Of a stretch of DNA of 64,000 nucleotides, positions 26,187 to 35,559 are shown piece by piece. Made by a program: the position numbers and the translations under genes. Source of the stretch: Streptomyces specialis (lineage in GTDB: Bacteria > Actinomycetota > Actinomycetes > Streptomycetales > Streptomycetaceae); NCBI RefSeq assembly GCF_001493375.1, contig NZ_LN929895.1:330126-394125 (forward strand). Reading direction: 5' to 3'. The first letter of the stretch is position 1, and every line of letters begins with the position of its first letter. The notes under the pieces were generated by a model, which saw nothing but the letters and a program-made list of their open reading frames with translations, searched no databases and was not told where the DNA came from.

Positions 26187-27376
26187 CCCGGACCATCCTC
26201 GACGTGCACGTGCTGCAGACCGTCCCGCCGAGCAATCTCAACCGCGACGACACCGGCTCGCCGAAGTCCGCCGTGTACGGCGGTGTTCGCCGCTCCCGGG
26301 TGTCCAGCCAGGCGTGGAAGCGGTCGACCAGGCACGCGTTTGCCGACCTGCTCGACGCCTCCGATCTGGGCGTCCGCACCAAGCGGGTCGCCGAGCTCCT
26401 GGCCGGCAGGATCACCGCCCTGCGGCCGGAGTTGACCAACGCGGAAGCACTCGTCCTCGCCGCGGAGACTGTCCATGCTGCCACCGGCAGCAAGATCGAG
26501 GTGCCCAAGCGCAAGGCCGAAGCGGCGAAGAAGAGCGGGAAGGAGGAGCCCGCGCCCGAGTCCTCCTACCTGATGTTCCTCAGCGCCCGCCAGCTCGACG
26601 GCCTTGCGGAGCTGGCCGTTGCGGGGGCCGCCGACATCAAGGCGTTCCTCAAGGAGAAAGAGAACAAGAACCGCGCGCGGCAGATCGCCGACACCCGCCA
26701 CTCGGTCGACATCGCCCTTTTCGGCCGGATGGTCGCCGACTCCGCCGACATCAACGTCGACGCCGCCGCTCAGGTCGCACACGCCATCAGCGTTCACCGC
26801 GTCGAGAACGAGTCCGACTACTACACGGCCGTCGACGACCGCAACACCGACGCCGAGCCCGGCGCCGGCATGATCGGCACCGTCGACTTCAACTCCGCCG
26901 TCCTCTACCGCTATGCCGCGCTGGACGTCGACCGCCTGCGCGACAACCTCGGCAAGGGCCTGCGCGAGGACGAGCCGGTCACCGAACCGACACGGCGAGC
27001 CGTCGAGGCGTTCGTCCACGGCTTCATCGCCTCTCTCCCCACCGGCAAGATCAACACTTTCGCCCACCACACCCTCCCGGACGCTGTCATCGTCAAAATC
27101 CGTGGAGCCCGCCCGATCAGCTTCGTCTCGGCCTTCGAACGGCCCGTCACCATGGGCCAGGACGGCGGCTACCTCCTGGGAGCGTGTGAACGGCTGGTCG
27201 AGTACATCCCCGGCATCGAGCACGCGTACGGCGTCGAGGCGGACGCGACCTGGGTCCTGCGAGTCGGCGCGGGCACCGAGAAGCTGTCCGCCCTGGGCGT
27301 CGAGTTGAGCCTGCCCGACCTGATCACGGCGGTCGGCAAGGCCGTCACCGACCGGCAGGGCGGCCACGAGGAATGA
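26183..27376 (+). CDS. cas7e: Cas7e (Cse4), crRNA backbone subunit of Cascade
   Basis: 397 residues from GTG 26183. The N terminus TILDVHVLQTVPPSNLNRD and GVRRSRVSSQAWKRSTRHAF are the signature of Cse4/CasC; GMIGTVDFNSAVLYRYAALD also fits. Six copies normally line the crRNA spacer. Length is slightly above the usual 350-380. It overlaps the preceding and following genes by 4 bp each, which implies translational coupling. Confidence 0.95.
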   Translation: MTRTILDVHVLQTVPPSNLNRDDTGSPKSAVYGGVRRSRVSSQAWKRSTRHAFADLLDASDLGVRTKRVAELLAGRITALRPELTNAEALVLAAETVHAATGSKIEVPKRKAEAAKKSGKEEPAPESSYLMFLSARQLDGLAELAVAGAADIKAFLKEKENKNRARQIADTRHSVDIALFGRMVADSADINVDAAAQVAHAISVHRVENESDYYTAVDDRNTDAEPGAGMIGTVDFNSAVLYRYAALDVDRLRDNLGKGLREDEPVTEPTRRAVEAFVHGFIASLPTGKINTFAHHTLPDAVIVKIRGARPISFVSAFERPVTMGQDGGYLLGACERLVEYIPGIEHAYGVEADATWVLRVGAGTEKLSALGVELSLPDLITAVGKAVTDRQGGHEE

Positions 27377-28095
27377 GCGTCCTCACGCTGAAGCTGGCCG
27401 GGCCCCTTCAGTCGTGGGGAGCCTCGGCCCGTTTCGCCCGCCGCACCACGGAATCGGCACCGACCAAAAGCGGAGTCATCGGGCTGCTCGCGGCGGCGCA
27501 GGGCCGGGACCGCACGGCTGACCTCACCGACCTCGCGGCCCTGCGCTTCGCCGTCCGCGTCGACCAACCGGGCACGCGCGTGCGGGATTTCCAGACCGCG
27601 CACCACTTCGACAGCGACAAGGCGATGCCCGTCTCCGATCGCTTCTACCTGGCCGACGCCGTCTTCGTCGCGGCCGTCCAGGGCGACGATGCGCTCCTCA
27701 CCGACCTGCACCGCGCCCTGCGCCGCCCCGTCTACCTGCCCTTCCTCGGCCGCCGCTCCTGTCCTCCCGCCGAACCGGTCGACCTCGATGTCCACCACGG
27801 CGACGACATGCTCGGCGTTCTGGCACGGGAACACTGGCACGCCTCCGACTGGTTCCAGGCACGCCACCGTGACGAATCCCTCGTGCGGCTGGAGGTGGTG
27901 GTGGAGGCGGACTCGGGTGACGCCACCCGCGACCAGCCGCTCAGCTTCGCCCCCAGCCACCGCCGCTACGGACTGCGCACCGTCCGCACCGAGACCGTGC
28001 ACATTCCCAACCCCCGTGCCCGGCGGCTCCGTCCACGCCGCGGCCCGACACGCCCCGACCACGACCCGACCACCCTGTTCGAAGGCGACGACTGA
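27373..28095 (+). CDS. cas5e: Cas5e (CasD), Cascade subunit binding the 5' handle
   Basis: 240 residues from ATG 27373. LTLKLAGPLQSWG and TTESAPTKSGVIGLLAAAQG are the Cas5e signature (RAMP fold with Gly-rich loop). RHYLADAVFV-type FYLADAVFVAAVQG and RRPVYLPFLGRRSCPPA follow. In Cascade it caps the crRNA 5' handle. A basic C-terminal tail (RARRLRPRRGP) is present. It starts inside the cas7e stop and ends overlapping the cas6e ATG by one base. Confidence 0.95.
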   Translation: MSVLTLKLAGPLQSWGASARFARRTTESAPTKSGVIGLLAAAQGRDRTADLTDLAALRFAVRVDQPGTRVRDFQTAHHFDSDKAMPVSDRFYLADAVFVAAVQGDDALLTDLHRALRRPVYLPFLGRRSCPPAEPVDLDVHHGDDMLGVLAREHWHASDWFQARHRDESLVRLEVVVEADSGDATRDQPLSFAPSHRRYGLRTVRTETVHIPNPRARRLRPRRGPTRPDHDPTTLFEGDD

Positions 28096-28808
28096 TGTTT
28101 CTGACCCGCTTCCGCCTCAACACCGCGCGGGTGGGAGCCCGCCGGTTGCTGTCTTCCCCGCAGGTCCTGCACGCCGCCGTGATGGCCTCGTTCGCCGAGG
28201 CGCCCTCCCACGGGGGGCACGGGCCACGGGTGTTGTGGCGGATCGACCGCAACTCCAAGGCGGAGACGCTGCTGTATGTCGTCAGCCCGGTTCGTCCCGA
28301 CCTGACCCACCTTGTCGAGCAGGCGGGCTGGCCGGCGACACCGACCGCCGGCTGGAAGACGTATGACTACGCCGACTTCCTGTCGAAGCTGGCGGCGGGG
28401 GACACCTGGTCGTTCCGGCTGACGGCCAACCCGGTTCACAGCATCCGGCGCAAGGACGGCGAGCCGACCAAGCGGACCGCCCATGTCACCCCGCGCCACC
28501 AGAAGCAGTGGCTGATCAAGCATCAGGAGAACGCCGGCTTCCGCGTCCTGGAACGGCCCGCCGAGCGGCAGGTGTTGCCCGACGGCGGCGACGCGTACGA
28601 ACTCATCGTCCACGATCGGCGCGATCTCGCCTTCGGCAAGACGGAGCAGCCCTCCGGCCGCCTGAACCGGGTCACCCTCGCGACGGCGACGTTCGACGGT
28701 CGGCTCGCCGTCACCGACCCGGACGCCCTGCGCAGGACCCTCACCTCAGGACTGGGCAAGGCCAAGGCCTATGGCTGCGGGCTGATGACGCTCGCCCCCG
28801 CGAGGTGA
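28095..28808 (+). CDS. cas6e: Cas6e (CasE), crRNA-processing endoribonuclease
   Basis: 237 residues. It opens with MFLTRFRLNTARVGARRLL and continues with HAAVMASF and RVLWRIDRN, the N-terminal RAMP part with the catalytic region. The glycine-rich C-terminal loop is GLGKAKAYGCGLMTLAPA. Cas6e cuts pre-crRNA at the base of the repeat hairpin, leaving the 8-nt handle seen in A2 and A3 (ATGGTCCC). A1 carries a variant handle. The ATG overlaps the cas5e stop. Confidence 0.95.
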   Translation: MFLTRFRLNTARVGARRLLSSPQVLHAAVMASFAEAPSHGGHGPRVLWRIDRNSKAETLLYVVSPVRPDLTHLVEQAGWPATPTAGWKTYDYADFLSKLAAGDTWSFRLTANPVHSIRRKDGEPTKRTAHVTPRHQKQWLIKHQENAGFRVLERPAERQVLPDGGDAYELIVHDRRDLAFGKTEQPSGRLNRVTLATATFDGRLAVTDPDALRRTLTSGLGKAKAYGCGLMTLAPAR

Positions 28809-28815
28809 CCGCGCG

Positions 28816-29754
28816 ATGACGACGATCAGCAAACGGCGCCTGTCCGGCCCGCGCGACCTGACCCGGGTGGGCGACCGCCTCTCATTCGTCTACCTGGAAC
28901 GGTGCGTCGTCCACCGGGACGCCAACGCCATCACCGCCGAGGACGCCGAAGGGACCCTCCACCTCCCCTCCGCCACCATCGGCACCCTGCTGCTCGGCCC
29001 GGGAACCCGTGTCACCCACCAGGCGATGAGTCTGCTCGGCGAGAGCGGCGCGGGCGTGGTGTGGGTCGGCGAACACGGGGTCCGCTTCTACGCGGGCGGC
29101 CGGTCGTTGAGCCGTTCCTCGGCTCTGATCGAGGCGCAGGCCACGCTATGGGCCAACCGCCGCAGCCGCCTTGACGTCGCCCGCGCGATGTATCGCAAGC
29201 GTTTCCCCGACGAGGACCCGTCCGGCCTGACCCGGCACGAGCTTCTCGGCCGCGAGGGCAAGCGGATGAAGGACTGCTACCGCGCCCAGGCCGCCCGCAC
29301 CAAAGTCCCCTGGCACGGCCGCCAGTTCACCCCCGGCGACTTCACTGCCGGCGACGCGCCCAACCAGGCTGTCACCGCGGCTGCCCAGTGCATGTATGGA
29401 ATCGCCCAAGCCGTGGTCGCCGCCCTCGGCTGCACGCCGGGCCTGGGCTTCGTCCACTCCGGACACGAACTCTCCTTCGTGCTGGACGTGGCCGACCTCT
29501 ACAAGACGGACATCGGCATACCGGTCGCCTTCGACGTGGCGGCCGAAGGCGACGAGGACATCGGCGCCCGCACCCGCCGGGCACTGCGCGACAAGGTCAA
29601 CGAAACGCGTCTGCTGGAGCGTTGTGTCGCGGACATCAAGCAACTCCTGCACGTCGCACCGGCCGACGACTACGAGGACCGGGTCACACTCCAGTCCGAC
29701 CGCGACCAGCAACTGCCATCCGGCCGGAACTACGCGGACGGCGTGATCTGGTGA
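28816..29754 (+). CDS. cas1: Cas1e, spacer integrase of the complete I-E operon
   Basis: 312 residues, normal size. GDRLSFVYLERCVVHRDANA, IEAQATLWANRR (Glu), GFVHSGHELSF (His) and LDVADLYKTD (Asp) are the Cas1e metal-site segments. It starts 7 bp after cas6e and overlaps cas2 by 4 bp. A diverged second copy with its own cas2 and array is at 18694. Confidence 0.96.
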   Translation: MTTISKRRLSGPRDLTRVGDRLSFVYLERCVVHRDANAITAEDAEGTLHLPSATIGTLLLGPGTRVTHQAMSLLGESGAGVVWVGEHGVRFYAGGRSLSRSSALIEAQATLWANRRSRLDVARAMYRKRFPDEDPSGLTRHELLGREGKRMKDCYRAQAARTKVPWHGRQFTPGDFTAGDAPNQAVTAAAQCMYGIAQAVVAALGCTPGLGFVHSGHELSFVLDVADLYKTDIGIPVAFDVAAEGDEDIGARTRRALRDKVNETRLLERCVADIKQLLHVAPADDYEDRVTLQSDRDQQLPSGRNYADGVIW

Positions 29755-30098
29755 CCATCATCGTCCTCACCAACTGCCCGCCCGGCCTGCGCGGCTTCCT
29801 CACCCGCTGGCTGCTGGAGATCTCGCCCGGAGTCTTCATCGGCGGCCCCTCCGCCCGCATCCGCGAGGTGCTGTGGACAGAGGTCAAGCAGTACGCCGGC
29901 CAGGGCCGCGCCCTGCTCGCCTACAGCGCGGCCAACGAGCAGGGCTTCGCCTTCGAGACCCACGACCACAAATGGCACCCTGTCGACCACGAAGGTCTCA
30001 CCCTGATCCGCCGCCCCAAAGACCCGCCGACGGCTTCCACGACACGGCCCGCAGGCTGGAGCAAGGCATCCAAGCACCGCCGCTTCGGCAACCGATAG
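29751..30098 (+). CDS. cas2: Cas2e
   Basis: 115 residues from GTG 29751, overlapping the cas1 stop. VTIIVLTNCPPGLRGFLTR and SPGVFIGGPSARIREVLWTE are Cas2e signatures. The C terminus is basic (WSKASKHRRFGNR). Array A3 begins 79 bp downstream, the common cas2-leader-array order of type I-E. Confidence 0.95.
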   Translation: MTIIVLTNCPPGLRGFLTRWLLEISPGVFIGGPSARIREVLWTEVKQYAGQGRALLAYSAANEQGFAFETHDHKWHPVDHEGLTLIRRPKDPPTASTTRPAGWSKASKHRRFGNR

Positions 30099-30154
30099 GC
30101 CCACGCCCCAAACGCCCGACTCGACGAAACCACTCCAAACCGCTCCCCAGCCCG

Positions 30155-30177
30155 AATGAACCCCCAGGTCACCGAGC
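30155..30177 (+). promoter_or_regulatory. Leader-proximal motif of array A3
   Basis: The 23 nt before the first repeat match those of A2 at 16 positions and those of A1 at 13, ungapped. The rest of the 79-bp leader (30099-30177) is GC-rich and shows no AT tract. Confidence 0.55.
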
Positions 30178-30878
30178 CTGCTCCCCGCACGCGCGGGGAT
30201 GGTCCCCGCGCGATCAGGCCCTTGATGAGCGTCCCGGCCTGCTCCCCGCACGCGCGGGGATGGTCCCGGATGCCCGCACCAGTCGCACCGCAGCGGCAGC
30301 TGCTCCCCGCACGCGCGGGGATGGTCCCGCCCTGTTCGGCATCGGCCTGTAGCTCACACGCTGCTCCCCGCACGCGCGGGGATGGTCCCCGAACCGGCGC
30401 GAACGCCTCCGCCAGGCCGATCTGCTCCCCGCACGCGCGGGGATGGTCCCGAGACGGTCGTCCCGCTGGCGAACGGCGTCGGCTGGCCCCCGCACGCGCG
30501 GGGATGGTCCCTCAAGGAATACACCGCGAACTTCGATGAGAAGCTGGCCCCCGCACGCGCGGGGATGGTCCCAGCTCTCCCTGCTCTCCGCCCCCGGCCC
30601 GCCTCCTGCTCCCCGCACGCGCGGGGATGGTCCCAGCTTGATCAGGCCGGGCAGGGCACAGATGGCCTGCTCCCCGCACGCGCGGGGATGGTCCCTACAT
30701 GGAGGCCCACGCGCGGCAGGCGGCCCGCTGCTCCCCGCACGCGCGGGGATGGTCCCAGGAAGGAGGTGAAAGAACGATGGCAGACCGGCTGCTCCCCGCA
30801 CGCGCGGGGATGGTCCCGGCGGCGCCGAGTGCCTGTGGGTCGCCGCCCGCTGGCCCCGGCACGCGCGGGGATGGTCCC
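30178..30878 (+). CRISPR. Array A3, type I-E, 12 repeats
   Basis: 29-nt repeats start at 30178, 30239, 30300, 30361, 30422, 30483, 30544, 30606, 30667, 30728, 30789 and 30850, with eleven distinct spacers of 32-33 nt. The repeat begins CTGCTCC, with stem CCCCGC/GCGGGG, loop ACGC and handle ATGGTCCC. Repeats 6 and 7 begin CTGGCCCC and the last has CTGGCCCCGG, so the right end is the trailer. 30879-31028 holds no gene. Confidence 0.96.
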
Positions 30879-31028
30879 TCCCCCGCCAGGTGGCGGGTGT
30901 CATCGGTCGTGGCGGCGGTGGAGTCCTGTCACGGGCACAGGTCGTGTAGTTCTACCCGCTCGCATGAGGGGCAGGTCGTGGGGACCACTCAGGCCCAGAG
31001 CCACTCAAAGTGGGATTAAGAGGACGCT

Positions 31029-31502
31029 ATGGATGCCATGTGGCCGCCGCTGCCGGCCGGGGTAACAGGTTTCCGGGAGGCCGGGGCTCCGGAGCTGCCC
31101 GAGACGGATCTTCGGCGTTTCACAGGTGCTTGCCACGCGGCGGCCCGGGCGGCTTCGCTCGACGTAAGAGAAGTGGCCGAGGCCAGGCCGTACACGACTT
31201 ACTACACTGCGTCGCTGACCTCCGTACGGGGCGACCACATCATCGTCGTGTGTCATCGCCACGTGCCCTGGGTGGCGTTTGCCGCGCCCGACGATCGTGT
31301 CGCCCTGCGTGAGCGATTTCTGTCGCCTCCGCAGTGGGCGGATCAGTTCACCTGGGTCGGGTTCACCGTTCTCGCTCCGGACTTCCTCCAAGCCAGGGCT
31401 TCGCTTGCCGATATGTCGGCCCTCACGTCGTCCGACCGCCATCAGGTGCGTTATTGGAAGCCGGCGACCATCGGTGACATCGTCTTCAACGACTGGGATT
31501 GA
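31029..31502 (+). CDS. Hypothetical protein
   Basis: 157 residues. Mixed strands and helices, with TTYYTASLTSVRGDHIIVV, VPWVAFAAP and a C terminus YWKPATIGDIVFNDWD that recurs in Streptomyces hypothetical proteins I know only as unnamed. No signal peptide or membrane segment. It stands alone between A3 and a transposase remnant. Confidence 0.65.
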   Translation: MDAMWPPLPAGVTGFREAGAPELPETDLRRFTGACHAAARAASLDVREVAEARPYTTYYTASLTSVRGDHIIVVCHRHVPWVAFAAPDDRVALRERFLSPPQWADQFTWVGFTVLAPDFLQARASLADMSALTSSDRHQVRYWKPATIGDIVFNDWD

Positions 31503-31557
31503 CGTTCCCCGGCCTCGGGGACGGCGGCCCGCACCATCTCATGGCCGCGGCTACGAA

Positions 31558-31744
31558 CGCGGGTGTCCACCCCGCGGTGGCCGGGCCACCGCGCTTCGCC
31601 CCGGTCGACTACCGCGAGCGTCATACGGTGGAGTGTGGGATCAACCGCCTCAAGAGGAACCGCGTTGTCGCTACGCGATACGAGAAGCTCGCGGTCCGCT
31701 ACGAGGCGACTGTCCTCAACGTTGCCATCGACGAATGGCTATGA
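31558..31744 (+). pseudogene. IS5-family transposase C-terminal remnant
   Basis: The frame reads FAPVDYRERHTVECGINRLK, then VVATRYEKLAVRYEATVLNV, the last catalytic Glu region (xxxVExxIxxLK) and C terminus of IS5-type DDE transposases. The rest of the gene and the inverted repeats are absent. Confidence 0.75.
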
Positions 31745-31859
31745 CCCCCGCGGTCACGCGCTGGGATCCCCGTTCCACAACGCAGGAAGATCGTTGCCGC
31801 GGAAGACGCGGACGAAGTCGTCGTCTTCTACCTCTTGGGTGAAGTGACTGAGTTCCCGC

Positions 31860-33314
31860 TCAGCTTGCCGTCACGGTGGCCAGGTATGCGGTGACGGCGG
31901 CTGCGTTCTGGGTGCGCAGTCCGATGTGTCCGTCCGGGCGGACCAGGATGAGTTCGCCGCCGTGAGCCTGATACGCCGACCGTGCCGTGGCGTGCGGGTC
32001 GAGCAGGTCGGAGCCGATCGAGTAGGCATGGACCCCGGCGAGGTCGGGCAGTGGGCCGACGCCGAAGTGGTAGAGCGGCCAGTCGCCGCCGCGCTGCAGC
32101 GCGAACAGGCGCGCGGGGCGCCCGTCGGGCCAGGAGCAGGGCGCGTCGGGGCTGCGGTCGCCCGGGTGCGGGCCGGCGCCGTCCCAGGGCGGGCTGAGCG
32201 GGCCGCCACGGTAGGTGATCCCAAGGCCGGACATCGCACCGAGGTCGGAGTCCTCGAACCGCGCGAAGCGCGTCAGCAGCTCCTTGGAAAGGCCCAGCAC
32301 GGCTGCGGCCATCGGCAGCCGTTCTTGCTCGTAGGTGTCCAGCAGCGGCTCGGGCGCGCCGTTGAGGACCGAGGCCAGTTTCCACCCGAGGTTGATCCCG
32401 TCGTGGATGCCGGTGTTCATGCCCTGGGCGCCCGCGGGTGCGTGGACGTGGGCGGCGTCTCCGGCGAGCAGGACGCGCCCGATGCGGTAGCGGTCGACCA
32501 TCCGCTCGTTGTAGCGCCAGCGCGAGGTCCACAGGGCTTCGCGGAGCGTGACGACTCCGGGGCCGTAGGCGTCGTCGACGAGAGCCTGGCAGGTGGCGAG
32601 GGTCGGCTCGATGTCGCCGTCGCTCTCGTCGATCTCGGCGTGGAGCCCGAACGAATCTGTCGCGGGCAGCGGCACCAGCGACAGGCGCTGACCACCGGAT
32701 CGGCGACGGGCGTGCCACCAGTCACGGTCAACGCCGTCGAGGCGGAAGTCCCCGAGCAGCATCTGCCGTTCTTCGCGGGTCACCCCGAGGAACGACACGC
32801 CCGCGAGCTTGCGGACGGTGCTGGACCCGCCGTCCGCGCCGACCAGCCATCCGGCGCGCAAGCGCTCGCCTGAGGAGAGTTCGACGGTGACCTCGTCGTC
32901 GCCGGGCCGCATGCCGGCCAGGCTCGTGCCGAACTCGACCCTGACGCCGTACCCCGCGAGCAGGTCACGCAGGGTTTCCTCCAGTCGCCACTGCGGCAGA
33001 ACCACCGGGCGGGCGAACGGTGTGGTCGGTGTCGGCTCGACACCCTTGGTCATGTCGTGCTCGTGCACGCTGCCGTCGGGGTCTACGTACCGGATGACCA
33101 GGCGGGACCGTCCGGCGGCGAGCAAGCGCCCTGCCACACCGAAGCCGTCCAGGAGTTCGAGCATGCGCGGCTGGACGCCCTTGCCCCGACTCCCGAGCTG
33201 CGGTCCGGGTTTAGCGTCGACGATGCGCTCCTTCACCCCCTTTCGGGCCACGGTCGCAGCGGTGATCAGGCCGGTCGGGCCGGCTCCCGCGATGAGAACT
33301 TCGGTGGCAGTCAT
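31860..33314 (-). CDS. FAD-dependent aromatic monooxygenase
   Basis: 484 residues. GxGxxG FAD motif VLIAGAGPTGLITAATVARK at the N terminus; DG motif GWLVGADGGSSTVRK near residue 160; GD motif GRVLLAGDAAHVHAPAGAQG near 290, followed by MNTGIHDGINLGWKLASVL. These define the class A flavin hydroxylases acting on phenolic or polyketide substrates with NAD(P)H. The C-terminal thioredoxin-like part is short. It is divergent from a TetR gene whose product probably represses it. Its start has no close alternative. Confidence 0.9.
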   Translation of the reverse strand: MTATEVLIAGAGPTGLITAATVARKGVKERIVDAKPGPQLGSRGKGVQPRMLELLDGFGVAGRLLAAGRSRLVIRYVDPDGSVHEHDMTKGVEPTPTTPFARPVVLPQWRLEETLRDLLAGYGVRVEFGTSLAGMRPGDDEVTVELSSGERLRAGWLVGADGGSSTVRKLAGVSFLGVTREERQMLLGDFRLDGVDRDWWHARRRSGGQRLSLVPLPATDSFGLHAEIDESDGDIEPTLATCQALVDDAYGPGVVTLREALWTSRWRYNERMVDRYRIGRVLLAGDAAHVHAPAGAQGMNTGIHDGINLGWKLASVLNGAPEPLLDTYEQERLPMAAAVLGLSKELLTRFARFEDSDLGAMSGLGITYRGGPLSPPWDGAGPHPGDRSPDAPCSWPDGRPARLFALQRGGDWPLYHFGVGPLPDLAGVHAYSIGSDLLDPHATARSAYQAHGGELILVRPDGHIGLRTQNAAAVTAYLATVTAS

Positions 33315-33352
33315 GCGCGAACTGTAACGCTAACAGGTTAGGAATTCATAAC

Positions 33353-33372
33353 AAGGTAGGCTTTGCTACCCT
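33353..33372. promoter_or_regulatory. Possible TetR operator
   Basis: In the 64-bp gap between the divergent monooxygenase and TetR genes, GGTAG and CTACC arms are separated by GCTTTG. The arms are short, so this is only a candidate. Confidence 0.35.
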
Positions 33373-33378
33373 GGTCCG

Positions 33379-33978
33379 ATGGATCCGAAGGTGGGGCGCC
33401 GGGAGCGCAAGAAGGCGGCGACGCGGAACCACATCGCGGAGGTCGCGCTGCGCCTCTTCGTGGAACACGGCTATGACGAGGTGGGCATGCGCGACGTGGC
33501 ACGGGAAGCGGACGTCGCCGTGACCACCGTGTTCTCACACTTCGCCTCGAAGGAGGCACTGGTCTTCGACCAGGACGAACACCACGAAGAACGCCTGGTC
33601 GGCGCCGTAGCGAACCGGAGCCCCGATCAGTCACTGCTCGACGCGCTGCGCGCCGAAGCGCTCAACGCCGCCCGATGGTTCTCCACACCGAAATCCGTCT
33701 CGTTCTGGACCCTCGTCGAGAGCTCGGCCGCGCTGCGCGGCTACGCCTCCCACATGCGGGCGCGGCACGAGCTGGCCCTCGTCTCCGCCATCACGTCAGA
33801 CCCCGAGGCACCCACGTCCACCACCGCCTGTCGTGCGCTCGCCCGCTTCACCCTGGACGCCTACTCCCTGGCCCGGGACGCCGAAAACCCGCTGGCCGCA
33901 GTGGAGGAAATCTTCGATCTCATCGAGCCCGGCTTCGCGCCCGCAGCGGGCCGACAGTCAGCGAAGCCGCCGCGGTAG
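33379..33978 (+). CDS. TetR/AcrR family regulator
   Basis: 199 residues. N-terminal HTH: TRNHIAEVALRLFVEHGYDEV and MRDVAREADVAVTTVFSHF with SKEAL after it. The C-terminal ligand domain is helical. It is transcribed divergently from the monooxygenase with a 64-bp shared promoter region, the usual arrangement for local repression relieved by a substrate. Confidence 0.9.
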   Translation: MDPKVGRRERKKAATRNHIAEVALRLFVEHGYDEVGMRDVAREADVAVTTVFSHFASKEALVFDQDEHHEERLVGAVANRSPDQSLLDALRAEALNAARWFSTPKSVSFWTLVESSAALRGYASHMRARHELALVSAITSDPEAPTSTTACRALARFTLDAYSLARDAENPLAAVEEIFDLIEPGFAPAAGRQSAKPPR

Positions 33979-34019
33979 CGGCTCTTCCTCACGCCCGGGC
34001 TGCGACTTCGATACACGGC

Positions 34020-34500
34020 CTAGCCGGGCACGGGCCATGGGCTGCCCGAAAGTCCGCTGAGCCTCGCCGCGGTCGTCCTGGTCGCCTGGATGACTGAGGG
34101 AGGTGTCTTGGGCATGAGGGCGATTGGCTTCAGGACGAGGGCGGCGCCCATGATCGAGTCGTTCCACATGATCGGGGCCGCGCAACTGTTCCACCCGGGC
34201 ATGCACTCCTGGAGTCCGAGGGCGTATCCGCGGTCGCGGATCTCCGCGAGGGATGCGAGCAGTTCGTCGTTGTCCCGGTAGACGCCGGGGCCGGCCTCAT
34301 CCGGGACGGGTTCGGCCAGCACGCGCTGCTGGATGGGTTCGGGGAGGTAGGCCAGGATGGAACGACCGCTCGCTTCACAAGAGGGCAAGGCCCAGCCTAC
34401 TTCGATGTCCTGGCCTCCGGCGAACGCCCGGAGATCACCGGGCAGATCGATGCCCGTTCCTTCGAGCAGGCGTTCAGAGAATTTCGGTCGGAACTGCGAT
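34020..34500 (-). pseudogene. IclR-family regulator, C-terminal part only
   Basis: The reverse frame contains ASGRSILAYLPEPIQQRVL, AEIRDRGYALGLQECMPG and CAAPIMWNDSIMGAALVL, which are the effector-binding domain of IclR regulators. No helix-turn-helix is found upstream; beyond about 34500 the frame is nonsense. A truncated regulator. Confidence 0.7.
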
Positions 34501-34536
34501 AAAGCAACATCCTGGGATCGTCGCGGTAGCAGGGGA

Positions 34537-34809
34537 ATGAGTAACGAAGGCCGACAGCGATGGTCCATTTCGACCGGCCAGGCGTTGCGGGATGCGGGCT
34601 GGTTCTCGGGCCGGTCAGTGACAACCACGGCGTGGGAAGACGTTCTGCGTGAGCTCGGCGATTTCGAGACATACGAGGCGACACGGCCATTCCTCACCGG
34701 CTGGCTGTCGGCGTCGATGTGCTCCTGCTGGGCCGACCTCGGCGAGGTGGTGGGCGGTGGTCAGGAGGAGCGGTCAGGTCCGCTGCGGGTTATGGACGTG
34801 GATGGGTAG
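34537..34809 (+). pseudogene. SUKH-3-like immunity protein fragment
   Basis: The first 60 residues read GQALRDAGWFSGRSVTTTAW and LGDFETYEATRPFLTGW, resembling the N terminus of SUKH-3 immunity proteins (LxxAGWxPGRxV...A..FL). Instead of the FGGL turn the frame loses the pattern and stops at 34807-34809. I read this as a broken immunity gene; the assignment is by pattern only. Confidence 0.4.
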
Positions 34810-34989
34810 TTCGTCACCTACGACAACCGCGGGCTGGACGCGGCTCGCGCGGCCCGGGGCCCGCGTCCCGATCGAGCTCGTGGACCTCGATGCGCCGCAT
34901 TCGGACTCGGCGACGGGGCGGACGTGGGCCCGGCGGTTCCAGCGTCGGTTCCACGACACGAGAAAGAGGAGGACGGGCGGCGTGGTGCC

Positions 34990-35463
34990 CCAGAGCGGAC
35001 TATCGGAGCGGCCCGTGGTGCAATGTCCCGGAGATCGGCGGTGAGTCCATCATCCCGCTCTGGGAAGAGGGACAACTGCCCATCAAGGACGGTCTGTACC
35101 TGGCCTCGGGCACGTCGGTGGCGGCGGATCTGGCACCGGCCTCCCAGACTGGCGTGGCGTTTTGGGAATCCTTCGACCTCGGCGCCGAACTGCGGGCCGG
35201 CCCGGAGTGGGTGACGTCGATCGACGTGACGCGGAAGCTGCCCTTGGCGGACAGGACCGCGTCCTGTGTTGCGGTGACGGCTCCCACGGCTCGGAGGGTT
35301 TCCTCGCCTGTACGCGGAAGGACGGAACTCTCGAGTGGGTGATGTACTTCCAGGAGTGTCCAATCCCTTCATGGACAATGCCTGGGAGGGCAGCAAGGCG
35401 ACATTCCGCTCCACCTCGGGCATCCGGATCACCGCCGACATCGAGGCCCCCTGGCCGAGCTGA
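34990..35463 (+). pseudogene. Hypothetical protein remnant with frameshift
   Basis: One frame carries IIPLWEEGQLPIKDGLYLAS and GVAFWESFDLGAELRAGPEW, a second continues with CGDGSHGSEGFLACTRKDG and LEWVMYFQE, and a third finishes SNPFMDNAWEGSKATFRST to a stop at 35463. Joined, this looks like one protein of a Streptomyces family without a name I can give. At least two frameshifts make it a pseudogene or a badly sequenced gene. Confidence 0.5.
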
Positions 35464-35559
35464 GGGACACCGGCGGACGACGACCCGTTCCGGCGGAGTG
35501 TGACAGCCCCAGGGGAAAGGGGCCGCCTGACTGCCGGAGGCTGACCAGTTGGTGGCGTC

